64,000 nt of DNA from Bacillota bacterium (GTDB taxonomy: Bacteria; Bacillota; Clostridia; Christensenellales; CAG-138). The position numbers and the translations under genes were made by a program. Positions 53,003 through 61,126 of this stretch are shown in pieces. The notes under the pieces were generated by a model. That model was not told the origin of the DNA, did not search any database, and worked only from the letters and a program-made list of their open reading frames with translations. Within the stretch, counting starts at the first letter, position 1. Each line of letters starts with the position of its first letter. Location: assembly GCA_016286445.1 (NCBI GenBank), contig JAEESS010000001.1, positions 94,376 through 158,375 of the forward strand, written 5' to 3'.

Positions 53003-54748
53003 ATGAATAAGATCAAACGTTTTGCGCGGTATTATAAGCCGCATCTCGGATTGTTTCTTTTGGACATCGGCTGCGCGACGCTTGTCGCGGGCATCGACGT
53101 CGCTTTCCCGCTGCTGACAAATTATCTGCTGAAAAAGGTGTTTCCGGAGATCGAACAGACCGGTTCGCAGCATCTTGTCACAGTGTTCGCGATCCTCATC
53201 GGCGCGATCTTCGCGGCGTACATCGTCCGCGCGATCATGCTTTATATCGTGAACTACTGGGGACATCTGTTCGGCGTGCGCGTCGAAGCGGATATGCGCC
53301 GCGACATTTTTTCGCATATCCAGACGCTGCCGTTCAGCTTCTATGACAAGATCCGTACCGGCAAGCTGCTTTCCCGCGCAACGACGGACCTTTTCGAGAT
53401 CTCCGAGCTTGCGCACCACGGTCCCGAGGACCTTCTGATCTCGTCGCTTACCGTGATCGGCGCGTTTATCGCCATGTTCTGCATCGAATGGCGGATCGCA
53501 CTTGCGATGCTTCTGATCATGCCGTTCTGCATCTGGTTCGTGATGAAGGCGCGGTTCATCATGAAATCGACGAGCAAATCGGTCAAGGAGCAGACGGCAA
53601 ACATAAACGCCGGGATCGAATCCTCTATCTCCGGCGCGCGCGTCGCAAAGGCGTTTGCGAACGAACGGTACGAGATCGAAAAGTTCGAGGAAGGCAACAA
53701 TCAATTCCTGCACGCAAAGGATCGGTTCTATAAGGCGATGGCGGTATTCAACAGCGGGACCGAGTTCTTTATCGCGCTGTTCAACGTCGTCGTGCTGCTC
53801 GTCGGCGGCATTCTGATCGTCCGGAAAGCCGGATTCAGCTCAATTACATTCATTACCTTTATGCTGTATGTCGCTGCGTTTACGTCGCCGCTGAAGCGTT
53901 TTGCGAGCTTCTTTGAGCAATATATGATGGGCATGGCGGGCTTTACGCGCTTTCTGGAGATCCTCGATACCAAGAGCGAGATCGTCGACCGCGAAAGCGC
54001 GATCGAGGTCGGACACGTCGACGGCAAAATCGAGTTTTCCGACGTCGGCTTCCATTACGACGGCGGACGCGAAGTCCTTTCGCATGTGAATCTTACGATC
54101 GAGCCCGGCAAAAAGCTTGCGCTCGTCGGTCCCTCCGGCGGCGGCAAAACAACGCTCTGCCATCTTCTGATGCGCTTCTATGACGTACAGGAGGGTTCGA
54201 TCAAGGTCGACGGCGTCGATATCCGCGATTATACGCAGGAATCTCTGAGAAGAAACATCGGCATCGTGCAGCAGGACGTGTTCCTGTTTGCCGGATCGAT
54301 CCTTGAAAACATCCGTTACGGCAGACTGGACGCGACCGACGAAGAGGTCGTGCAGGCAGCGATCCGCGCGCATATCCACGACGAGATCATGCAGTTCCCG
54401 GATCAGTATCAGACCGAGGTCGGCGAACGCGGCGTGAAGCTGTCCGGCGGACAGAAGCAGCGTATTTCGATCGCGCGGCTGTTCCTCAAGAATCCGCCGA
54501 TCCTGATCCTCGACGAAGCGACGTCCGCGCTCGATACCGTGACCGAATACGATATTCAGAAGAGCTTCGACGATCTTTCCGAAGGCAGAACCACATTGAT
54601 CATCGCGCATCGCCTGTCCACCGTACGCAACGCCGATGAGATCATCGTGATCGACAAGCTCGGTATCCGCGAACGCGGATCGCACGACGAGCTCGTTGCG
54701 CAGAACGGACTGTATGCGACATTCTATCGGACGACCTTGAAAGATTGA
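53003..54748 (+). CDS. ABC transporter, fused permease and ATPase
   Basis: A 581-residue half-exporter of the MsbA/LmrA type: six transmembrane helices in residues 15-300, then the ATPase with Walker A GPSGGGKTT (about 375), Q-loop QQDVFLFAG, signature LSGGQKQR, Walker B ILILDEATSALD and H-loop IIAHRLST. It works as a homodimer exporting lipids, peptides or drugs; the substrate is unknown. Divergent from spoIVA. It may be translated from a leaderless mRNA. Confidence 0.93.
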   Translation: MNKIKRFARYYKPHLGLFLLDIGCATLVAGIDVAFPLLTNYLLKKVFPEIEQTGSQHLVTVFAILIGAIFAAYIVRAIMLYIVNYWGHLFGVRVEADMRRDIFSHIQTLPFSFYDKIRTGKLLSRATTDLFEISELAHHGPEDLLISSLTVIGAFIAMFCIEWRIALAMLLIMPFCIWFVMKARFIMKSTSKSVKEQTANINAGIESSISGARVAKAFANERYEIEKFEEGNNQFLHAKDRFYKAMAVFNSGTEFFIALFNVVVLLVGGILIVRKAGFSSITFITFMLYVAAFTSPLKRFASFFEQYMMGMAGFTRFLEILDTKSEIVDRESAIEVGHVDGKIEFSDVGFHYDGGREVLSHVNLTIEPGKKLALVGPSGGGKTTLCHLLMRFYDVQEGSIKVDGVDIRDYTQESLRRNIGIVQQDVFLFAGSILENIRYGRLDATDEEVVQAAIRAHIHDEIMQFPDQYQTEVGERGVKLSGGQKQRISIARLFLKNPPILILDEATSALDTVTEYDIQKSFDDLSEGRTTLIIAHRLSTVRNADEIIVIDKLGIRERGSHDELVAQNGLYATFYRTTLKD

Positions 54749-54786
54749 ATAACATGTAAACAATATCGAATATCGATAATTGTATA

Positions 54787-54814
54787 TTGACATTCAACCG
54801 ATTTGTGGTAAAAT
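54787..54814 (+). promoter_or_regulatory. promoter of the DUF2975/XRE unit
   Basis: TTGACA (54787-54792), 16 bases, TAAAAT (54809-54814). A tandem ATATCGA-ATATCGA repeat just upstream (about 54763-54776) may be a regulator site. Confidence 0.7.
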
Positions 54815-54833
54815 CAGGGAAAAGGAGGTTCGT

Positions 54834-55277
54834 ATGAAACGCTTTTCCCTGATTCTTTCTTATCTATTCTGCATCATCGGGTTTGTCGTTTTTCTCGGCA
54901 TGAGCGTCGCGTTCCCGATCATCGGCGTCAATCGCGTCGCAACCGTTCCGAACGCAGACGATCATGCCGGGATCATCTATGTCCTGTCGTATCTGATCCT
55001 TTCTTTGGTTCTTGCATCCGACGTCTGCCTGTTTCTTCTGCTTGACAGTATCCGCAAAAAGCGCTTTTTTACGGAACGCAGCGTACAGCTTCTGCAGAGC
55101 ATTTCCTGGGCAGCGATCGCCGCAGGCTTGCTTGCGGTCCCTCTGTTCTTCCTGTTCATTCGTGAAGCGCTTTTTATCTCGTTTGTCGCGCTGTTTTTAG
55201 GCGTTGTTCTGCGTGTTGTCGCCGATGTGATCCGCCGCGCAAACGAGATCAAAGAAGAGAACGACGCGACCATCTGA
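54834..55277 (+). CDS. DUF2975 membrane protein
   Basis: A 147-residue protein with four hydrophobic helices (about residues 5-30, 50-70, 90-108 and 112-132), the pattern of DUF2975. AAAGGAGG precedes the ATG. Followed 9 bases later by a small XRE regulator, the usual pairing for this family. The function of the pair is unknown; coupling of membrane state to the regulator is a possibility only. Confidence 0.8.
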   Translation: MKRFSLILSYLFCIIGFVVFLGMSVAFPIIGVNRVATVPNADDHAGIIYVLSYLILSLVLASDVCLFLLLDSIRKKRFFTERSVQLLQSISWAAIAAGLLAVPLFFLFIREALFISFVALFLGVVLRVVADVIRRANEIKEENDATI

Positions 55278-55286
55278 GGTACCGCT

Positions 55287-55553
55287 ATGATCATTGTAAA
55301 TCTTGACGTCATGATGGCTAAGCGCAAAATGTCGCTGAACACGCTGTCGGATAAAGTCGGCATTACGCTTGCGAATCTTTCGATCCTCAAAAACAATAAG
55401 GCAAAGGCGATCCGCTTCTCCACCCTCGACGCGATCTGCAAAGCGCTGGATTGCGAAGTCGGCGATATCCTTGTTTTCGAGAAGGATAAGGACCCCGGCC
55501 ATTGGAACAGCTTCACCTCGGTCATCGATCTTTCGGAGGAATATGACCGATGA
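55287..55553 (+). CDS. XRE-family small transcriptional regulator (YozG-like)
   Basis: An 88-residue helix-turn-helix protein (MAKRKMSLNTLSDKVGITLA then NLSILKNNKAKAIRFSTLDA) with the C-terminal CEVGDILVFEKD seen in YozG-type regulators that follow DUF2975 genes. It probably controls its own operon. Its stop overlaps the next start (ATGA). Confidence 0.87.
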   Translation: MIIVNLDVMMAKRKMSLNTLSDKVGITLANLSILKNNKAKAIRFSTLDAICKALDCEVGDILVFEKDKDPGHWNSFTSVIDLSEEYDR

Positions 55554-55933
55554 ACACGCAGAGTAAGGCATTTGATACAGAAGCGCAGGACAAAACGCCG
55601 ATCATCGCCAAAGTCGCTGCGGCATTCGGAATCGTCTGCGCTGCTTTGCCTGTATTAACAATCGTATTAGGATTGATCGCATTCCCGTCTCATACGCGAG
55701 GAACGTTGGCCCTTGCTGCCGCTGTTATACTCTCGTTTCTTATGATCGCATGTCCCTTTATTTGCTTTTTTTCGATTCTGTTCGGTATATTCGGTGCACG
55801 CAAATGTCGTTCTCATAACGATTCTCCTCCCCGAAAGGGCTTTGCACTCTCTGTGAATGCTATCGTTTTGGGAAGTATTATCTTGTTGCTGTGGGGTTTT
55901 GTAATGTGGATGTTTTCTTCTTCATCCATTTAA
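55550..55933 (+). CDS. small membrane protein, DUF4190-like
   Basis: A 127-residue protein with a polar N-terminus and three hydrophobic segments (about 18-42, 51-80 and 98-123), with the FGIFGARKCRSH turn between the second and third. The layout resembles DUF4190 proteins, but the match is only by eye. Four-base overlap with the XRE gene puts it in that operon. No function known. Confidence 0.6.
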   Translation: MNTQSKAFDTEAQDKTPIIAKVAAAFGIVCAALPVLTIVLGLIAFPSHTRGTLALAAAVILSFLMIACPFICFFSILFGIFGARKCRSHNDSPPRKGFALSVNAIVLGSIILLLWGFVMWMFSSSSI

Positions 55934-56014
55934 TCATTTAAGCAGCTTATGTTCTGCTGACAGAAAGTATCAATAGCAGTTTAGTATCGGTTGTGAAAAC
56001 ATAAGGTGATTCAC

Positions 56015-56416
56015 ATGAAAAGAACGTTTATTCTATTAGTAATCTTACTTATGATCGGGTGTTCTTCTTTACAGATTGACAACGATCTTGATAACGAAAT
56101 TGTCCGGTTTTCAAAGGAAATCCAATCGTATTCGTTTGAAAGCATCCGCGTTGATAAGGAATCGTCAAAGGTCAAGGCGGTCGACTTGATCGGATCCGAC
56201 GGCGCAGTCATAGCCCGCCGTCCCCTGCCGGAAACGCTTTCAAACGAATTCTATGATATACGTTATGAGAACGACGATCTGTATTTCATTCAATCGGTTG
56301 CGATCGACGATGAAAACGGTATTATTTTCAGCGAAGATACCTTTATCAACATGAACGGACTGTTTCGCGTCGAGCGCATTGGCGGGCACACCTATTCGTT
56401 TGCTACATACCGATAA
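56015..56416 (+). CDS. small lipoprotein of unknown function
   Basis: A 133-residue protein with a lipoprotein signal (LLMIGC, Cys14). The mature part is acidic and has no known motif. AAGGTGA precedes the ATG. It opens a run of small lipoprotein genes, all in the same direction and closely spaced, which extends to 61 kb. Confidence 0.72.
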   Translation: MKRTFILLVILLMIGCSSLQIDNDLDNEIVRFSKEIQSYSFESIRVDKESSKVKAVDLIGSDGAVIARRPLPETLSNEFYDIRYENDDLYFIQSVAIDDENGIIFSEDTFINMNGLFRVERIGGHTYSFATYR

Positions 56417-56441
56417 GTCTTATGGAGCGTAATGAAGTATT

Positions 56442-56957
56442 ATGAAAAAGACTTTAATGCTGTTGATGGTTTTCTTGCTAGTCCTAGGATGCGGCTGTTC
56501 CGGGGACCGAGGTTTATATTCATCGGAAATCGCTTCGGAACACTTTTTAGAACAAAAAGACACGCTCGATCGTGTGGCATCCTGGATGATTGACAATCCG
56601 AATATCGTTTATGTACTGAGAGGAGAAAACAGTCATTGGGATGATACGCGTTGCTACGAACAGGTGGATAGCTGCTCCGTTTATTCAAAGGAGCCGTTGA
56701 CACAGGCAGAAATCGCTGGTTTGAAAACGGATGTGATTCCTGCATTTAACGATCCTATGCTGGAATCCATCAGAGAGATTCCCGAGAGCTTTGCAAAATA
56801 CATCTGGTTCGTCTACAACAACAATCTTTTCGATACTGGATACCAAATCTGTAAGGAATATGACCGATGCGGTAACGGATCGCTTACAGATTGGAGTTAT
56901 TACCAAGACATGACCGATCTCGGCGAAGATTGGTTCGCCGTCGGATATGGAGGTTGA
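56442..56957 (+). CDS. lipoprotein of unknown function
   Basis: A 171-residue protein with signal peptide and lipobox (LVLGCGC). Four more Cys (CYEQVDSC, ICKEYDRC) could make two disulfides outside the cell. Ends DLGEDWFAVGYGG. No family recognised. It follows the previous lipoprotein by 25 bases and the next begins one base after its stop. Confidence 0.72.
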   Translation: MKKTLMLLMVFLLVLGCGCSGDRGLYSSEIASEHFLEQKDTLDRVASWMIDNPNIVYVLRGENSHWDDTRCYEQVDSCSVYSKEPLTQAEIAGLKTDVIPAFNDPMLESIREIPESFAKYIWFVYNNNLFDTGYQICKEYDRCGNGSLTDWSYYQDMTDLGEDWFAVGYGG

Positions 56958-56958
56958 C

Positions 56959-57438
56959 ATGAAAAAGATAATTGTACTGCTGATGATCTGTCTGCTGTCG
57001 GTCGGTTGCGGCTGTCAGTTGGGTGGTATGTTCCTCGGCGGACTGTCCCGTATCAGCGACAGCGCGCCCGATAACTTGACCGACCGGGATGAAATCATTG
57101 CCTTGTTTCATGATAACGAAACTGCGTTTCTGAAAGCGGCTGAAACAAATTCTTTTGATGATCTGCTTTCAATTTACGGCGTGTCGCATGTATATGTCCA
57201 TGATAACGGAATAGTCGATATCTCCTGCGGCGGAAAAGGCATGGGCTCCAATACACACTATTACGGTATTTACTATTCCGAGACAGATGCTATGCATGCA
57301 CCCAATTGGGATGATCTCGATCCCGCGTCATTGACATCTCAGGGCGAAGGTTTCTTTTTTAAGGATTCTTACGGTGATGATACGTTTTATATCGAACCGC
57401 TCGTTAATCACTACTACTATTACGAAGAACATTATTAA
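56959..57438 (+). CDS. lipoprotein with EIIALFHDN-type N-terminal segment
   Basis: A 159-residue lipoprotein (lipobox SVGCGC). After the signal it carries DEIIALFHDNETAFLKAAE, which closely resembles EELIALFHEHKEDFLKVAN in the 338-residue lipoprotein at 60.0 kb, so the two share a domain. The C-terminus is unusually Tyr-rich (NHYYYYEEHY), again like the YYYFEIHR end of that protein. The ATG at 56959 is preferred to a GTG-proximal start because of the GGAGGTTGAC site. Confidence 0.75.
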   Translation: MKKIIVLLMICLLSVGCGCQLGGMFLGGLSRISDSAPDNLTDRDEIIALFHDNETAFLKAAETNSFDDLLSIYGVSHVYVHDNGIVDISCGGKGMGSNTHYYGIYYSETDAMHAPNWDDLDPASLTSQGEGFFFKDSYGDDTFYIEPLVNHYYYYEEHY

Positions 57439-57447
57439 GGAGTGCAT

Positions 57448-57924
57448 ATGAAACATATACGAATGATATTGACTATCATTTGTCTTCTTCTGTTCTGCGC
57501 ATGTTCCCTGCTGCCGGACAGCTGTATCGGTAATCTCGGCCGCGGCGACTGGACCGTGAATATCTACGGCGAATATGAACTCGTGCGGGTCAATTCTCGT
57601 GGCATCACGATCGGTAAGCGGCATGACGGCCAATGTTGGAGCAATCCCATTCCGCAATTCTTTATCACCGGATTCTGTGTACGGGAACCGTTCATCCTTC
57701 TGGAAGGCATCAAAACGGCGGATACGTTCCTCTCCGATGAAGAAAAGGATGCGCGCATATTAAGCTATTACGCGCTCAATACGACCGATAACAGCGTGAT
57801 CGGTCCGTTTGATACGGTGGAAGCGTTGTCAGAAGAAATTACAGCTTCTCGGGATCGAATGGACGCCCGTCACCGATCCGCCGGATCTTCCCAATGTACG
57901 CTATTGAACGGTATCTGTCCGTAA
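57448..57924 (+). CDS. lipoprotein, paralogue of the 59.6-kb gene, with a frameshifted C-terminus
   Basis: A 158-residue lipoprotein (LFCACS) whose first about 126 residues match the protein at 59558-60022 (RGDWTVNIYGEYELVRVNS; REPFILLEGIKTAD; SVIGPFDT). After LSEE the frames part. The conserved ending (GIEWTPVTDPPDLPNV, stop at 57907) is present in the +1 frame from 57845, and the DNA has seven bases (57838-57844) where the paralogue has six. A one-base insertion therefore replaced the native last 20 residues with about 28 unrelated ones. It may be a decaying copy. Confidence 0.75.
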   Translation: MKHIRMILTIICLLLFCACSLLPDSCIGNLGRGDWTVNIYGEYELVRVNSRGITIGKRHDGQCWSNPIPQFFITGFCVREPFILLEGIKTADTFLSDEEKDARILSYYALNTTDNSVIGPFDTVEALSEEITASRDRMDARHRSAGSSQCTLLNGICP

Positions 57925-58007
57925 AAGAAACATCACAATACTATCCCAAATAAGACAACTCGGCATATCAGAACGACGGCAACAGAGCCGTCAGAAAGGA
58001 AGGAACA

Positions 58008-59561
58008 ATGGAACAAATACAGACAATACAAGACGACAATCCGAATGAAAACTTGAAAAAACGCGCTGCCGGTTTTGTGTATGCGATTATACTGACCGTC
58101 GCTGCCTATCTTTTCTGGACGTCGGTCTTTCACGAAAACGCGTTCCTCTTCTGGATCACAACCGCTTCGCTGTTTGCGGCAACGCTCATCTTCGGACTGC
58201 TCTGCGGCGCGAAGCCGGGATTTATCACGATCTTTTCGCTCATCTCGGGCGTGATCTTTTCCATGTACGCATGGATCAACGGGAACTTCTTCGCCGATCT
58301 GTTTATCTACACAAATGCGGTTCTGATCACTTATGCGATCTTTGCTCTGTCTCTCTTCGGAAATCACACCGGAAAGCTGCGTACGGGCACATTCCTTCTC
58401 GATCTGATCAAAGCGATATTCGTGTACCCATTTATCTCGTTTGCAGAATACTTCAAAACTTTGTTCAAATGGAATACGAGATCCAAGAAGATCGGCAAGA
58501 ATATTCTGTTTGTGCTGATCGGCGTTGCTGCCGCGATCGTTCTCGGGTTGATCGCGATCGCGCTGCTGTCCTTTGATGCGAGATTCAAGGAGCTTGTAAG
58601 CCTCGATCTGCAATGGGAAGATATCCCCGAAACGATCCTCAAGCTGATCGTTTCCGTTCCGTGCGCCGCGCTGCTGTTCAGCGCATTCCGCTCCTCCAAA
58701 GAGAAAAAGATGCCGGACTTTTCAACTGCGGAAAAAGCCAAAAGCATCGATAAACAAATGAAAAAGATTCCTGCAGTGATCTTTTTGATCCCGTCTTTGA
58801 CACTGCTTGTCATCTACGGCCTGTTCTTCTTCTCACAATGGGACGTTTATATGAGCGCGTTTTCCGGCGTACTTCCCGCGGAATACACCTATGCGGAATA
58901 TGCGCGGTCCGGTTTCTTTGAGCTTTGCGTGGTCGCGTTCATCAATGCGGCATTCTCCGCGGTATTTCAGATCTTCGGAAAGGATGACCGTCTCGTTTCC
59001 GTTATTTTACGAAAGATCGCGAATACACTGCTTGCGGCGGCGACATTGATCCTGATCGCAACTGCACTTTCAAAAATGCTCCTGTACATCAAAAGCTATG
59101 ATCTGACGTTTTTGCGGCTGTTTACATCCGTCATCATGATACTGCTTGCAGTCGGATTTCTGCTTTCGATCCTTGCGCAATGGATACGCCGCATACAGGT
59201 CTTCCCCGTCATGCTTGTTCTGACCTGCGCGCTGCTGCTTGCGGTACCGTTTCTGAATGTGCGCGGACGGATCGCGCAGTACAACGTGGACGCCTATATC
59301 CAAAGAGCGGAACAGGGCGTTGAAGGAAACAAGATCGACTGCGATTACCTGCTTTACGAGCTTGGCGACGCAGCCGTTCCGGAAGCGATCCGACTGTTTG
59401 AATCTGATAAGCTTGAAAGCACCGAAGCCGACAAACTGTATCATTCGCTCAAGGATTATCGCGAAGCAAGACAACTGCAGAGATCCTATCGCAATACGCT
59501 TGCAAACCGCCGCGCGCTGAAAGCTCTTGACGACTTTTTCGACGAAGGTGATGAACCTTGA
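58008..59561 (+). CDS. DUF4173 polytopic membrane protein
   Basis: A 517-residue protein with about 12 hydrophobic segments from residue 22 to 425, then a soluble helical tail (residues 425-517) ending DDFFDEGDEP. The SYDLTFLRLFTSVIMILLAV segment is typical of DUF4173. AAGGAAGGAAC precedes the ATG. It is embedded among small lipoproteins; its stop overlaps the TTG start of the next lipoprotein, so they are translationally coupled. Function unknown. Confidence 0.83.
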   Translation: MEQIQTIQDDNPNENLKKRAAGFVYAIILTVAAYLFWTSVFHENAFLFWITTASLFAATLIFGLLCGAKPGFITIFSLISGVIFSMYAWINGNFFADLFIYTNAVLITYAIFALSLFGNHTGKLRTGTFLLDLIKAIFVYPFISFAEYFKTLFKWNTRSKKIGKNILFVLIGVAAAIVLGLIAIALLSFDARFKELVSLDLQWEDIPETILKLIVSVPCAALLFSAFRSSKEKKMPDFSTAEKAKSIDKQMKKIPAVIFLIPSLTLLVIYGLFFFSQWDVYMSAFSGVLPAEYTYAEYARSGFFELCVVAFINAAFSAVFQIFGKDDRLVSVILRKIANTLLAAATLILIATALSKMLLYIKSYDLTFLRLFTSVIMILLAVGFLLSILAQWIRRIQVFPVMLVLTCALLLAVPFLNVRGRIAQYNVDAYIQRAEQGVEGNKIDCDYLLYELGDAAVPEAIRLFESDKLESTEADKLYHSLKDYREARQLQRSYRNTLANRRALKALDDFFDEGDEP

Positions 59562-60022
59562 AAAGAATCGCCATATTAAAGTATATATCGTGCTATTTGT
59601 CTTTGCTTTTACTGTGCGCATGTTCCTTTTTCCCGGAGAACATGATCGGCGGTATTCGCGGTGATTGGGACGTGAATCTCTATGGGGAGTATGATCTTGT
59701 ACGCGTCAATTCGCATTGCATAGAGATTTCAAAGAAAGCCGGCGAAGGCGGGTGGCGTACAATGATACCGCGGTTTTTCGTGACCGGATTCAGTATTCGG
59801 GAACCCTATATCCTGCTCGAAGGGATTCAGACCGCAGACGATTTTATGACCGATCATGAAAAGGAAGCGCGTATCCTTTGCTATTATGCGCTCGATACGA
59901 CGGATGACAGCGTGATCGGTCCGTTTGATACCGCCGACGAATTATCAAAAGCGTTGGATCTTTCCGGGATCGACTGGACGCCTGTCACCGATCCGCCGGA
60001 TCTGCCGAACGTGAACTATTGA
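59558..60022 (+). CDS. lipoprotein, intact paralogue of the 57.4-kb gene
   Basis: A 154-residue lipoprotein (LLCACS) starting with TTG at 59558, inside the stop of the DUF4173 gene and behind AAGGTGA. It shares IRGDWDVNLYGEYDLVRVNS, FFVTGFSIREPYILLEG and DDSVIGPFDT with the gene at 57.4 kb, and keeps the native end WTPVTDPPDLPNVNY. No family known to me. Confidence 0.75.
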   Translation: MKRIAILKYISCYLSLLLLCACSFFPENMIGGIRGDWDVNLYGEYDLVRVNSHCIEISKKAGEGGWRTMIPRFFVTGFSIREPYILLEGIQTADDFMTDHEKEARILCYYALDTTDDSVIGPFDTADELSKALDLSGIDWTPVTDPPDLPNVNY

Positions 60023-60036
60023 ATCATGAGGGTTTT

Positions 60037-61053
60037 ATGAAGCGCTTCTGTTTGTTCTTTTCTGTCATTTGTGCGCTGTTGTTTTCCTTTGTCGGATGCG
60101 GCGGTGGTTTATCGGATGAAATTCATTCCGAATACGGACAAAACGGTTATACCAAAGAAGAACTGATTGCTTTGTTTCACGAACACAAAGAAGATTTCCT
60201 CAAGGTTGCGAACATCGTATTAAGCAGCGAATCCTTTCAGGAGAAATTGAATAACTCGAACGAGGGACAGGCTTCCATTTGGACCTACAGCAGCAACCAT
60301 AGCTTTTCGGACGAAGAATGGCATGATATCACAAACCTGTTTCTTGAAACGGGCGTTCAATGTATAAACAAAAACCAAAAAGGTGGAAAGGACACCATAC
60401 GGTATTTCTTTTATCAGGATAAAAACCACGAAAGCTTTGAATTGGATTACTGCGAATGGGACGATGCTTCAAATTTGCATTATCAAAGACAATACTGTTT
60501 TCTGTTCGAAAAGCTGGAAGAGCATTGGTGGATCGGCTGCCGTGATAACAGTATTAATTCTACCAGACCATATGATTTTGAACTCATAAACCTACATGGT
60601 TATAACACAGTAGTATTTGACGTCATAGTAGATCGAAATCAGTTTATACAAGAGCTTTGCAACGAAATTCTCAGGCAAAAAGCAAATGACATCAGCTCGA
60701 TTGAGATACATGCATCATCTATGACGCTCGCCTGCGTTGACGGCAGCATCGTTACAGAGCAAACGCCGGACGGGATAACGCGAGCGTTCAACGAGATCAA
60801 CAAGCTGGATGCGATTTATGTCAATGAACGCTATATCCTGTTTTCAGGTTGGAAATACGACAATTTCGATATCGGATTCTGTTACAGTGTTTCGGATGAT
60901 CTACGCATTAATGATCTTTACGAATCCTGCTGCGAGAACGAAGCAAAACAAACACGTCGCGGTGCATTCTATTGGGAAAATGAAAACAATACCGAAAGCG
61001 TTTATTTTGTAAAAGTTCTGCCGGGATATTATTACTTTGAAATCCACAGGTAA
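60037..61053 (+). CDS. larger lipoprotein with EELIALFHEH segment
   Basis: A 338-residue lipoprotein (SFVGCGG). Residues about 38-65 (YTKEELIALFHEHKEDFLKV) match the lipoprotein at 56959. The rest is Asn/Tyr/Trp-rich, with base composition lower in GC than the upstream genes, hinting at separate origin. The ATG at 60037 is preferred to a TTG at 60019 because GAGGG lies seven bases before it. Last gene of the lipoprotein run. Confidence 0.75.
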   Translation: MKRFCLFFSVICALLFSFVGCGGGLSDEIHSEYGQNGYTKEELIALFHEHKEDFLKVANIVLSSESFQEKLNNSNEGQASIWTYSSNHSFSDEEWHDITNLFLETGVQCINKNQKGGKDTIRYFFYQDKNHESFELDYCEWDDASNLHYQRQYCFLFEKLEEHWWIGCRDNSINSTRPYDFELINLHGYNTVVFDVIVDRNQFIQELCNEILRQKANDISSIEIHASSMTLACVDGSIVTEQTPDGITRAFNEINKLDAIYVNERYILFSGWKYDNFDIGFCYSVSDDLRINDLYESCCENEAKQTRRGAFYWENENNTESVYFVKVLPGYYYFEIHR

Positions 61054-61076
61054 TATGCGCTATGAAAGCGTTACTG

Positions 61077-61110
61077 TAAAAAACGGCAGCGGGATTCATC
61101 CCACTGCCGT
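61077..61110. terminator. terminator between convergent genes at 61.1 kb
   Basis: Stem ACGGCAG-C-GGGA with TCCC-A-CTGCCGT (61083-61094 and 61099-61110) with one mismatch. On the minus strand it is followed by TTTTTT, so it chiefly ends the zinc-ribbon membrane-protein gene. Confidence 0.8.
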
Positions 61111-61126
61111 ATTGCTTAGTATGAGA

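Noticed and set aside
57960..58007. Hairpin GACGGC-AACAGA-GCCGTC before the DUF4173 gene as a terminator
   Set aside because: No T run follows, and the ribosome site comes directly after; at most a weak leader hairpin.
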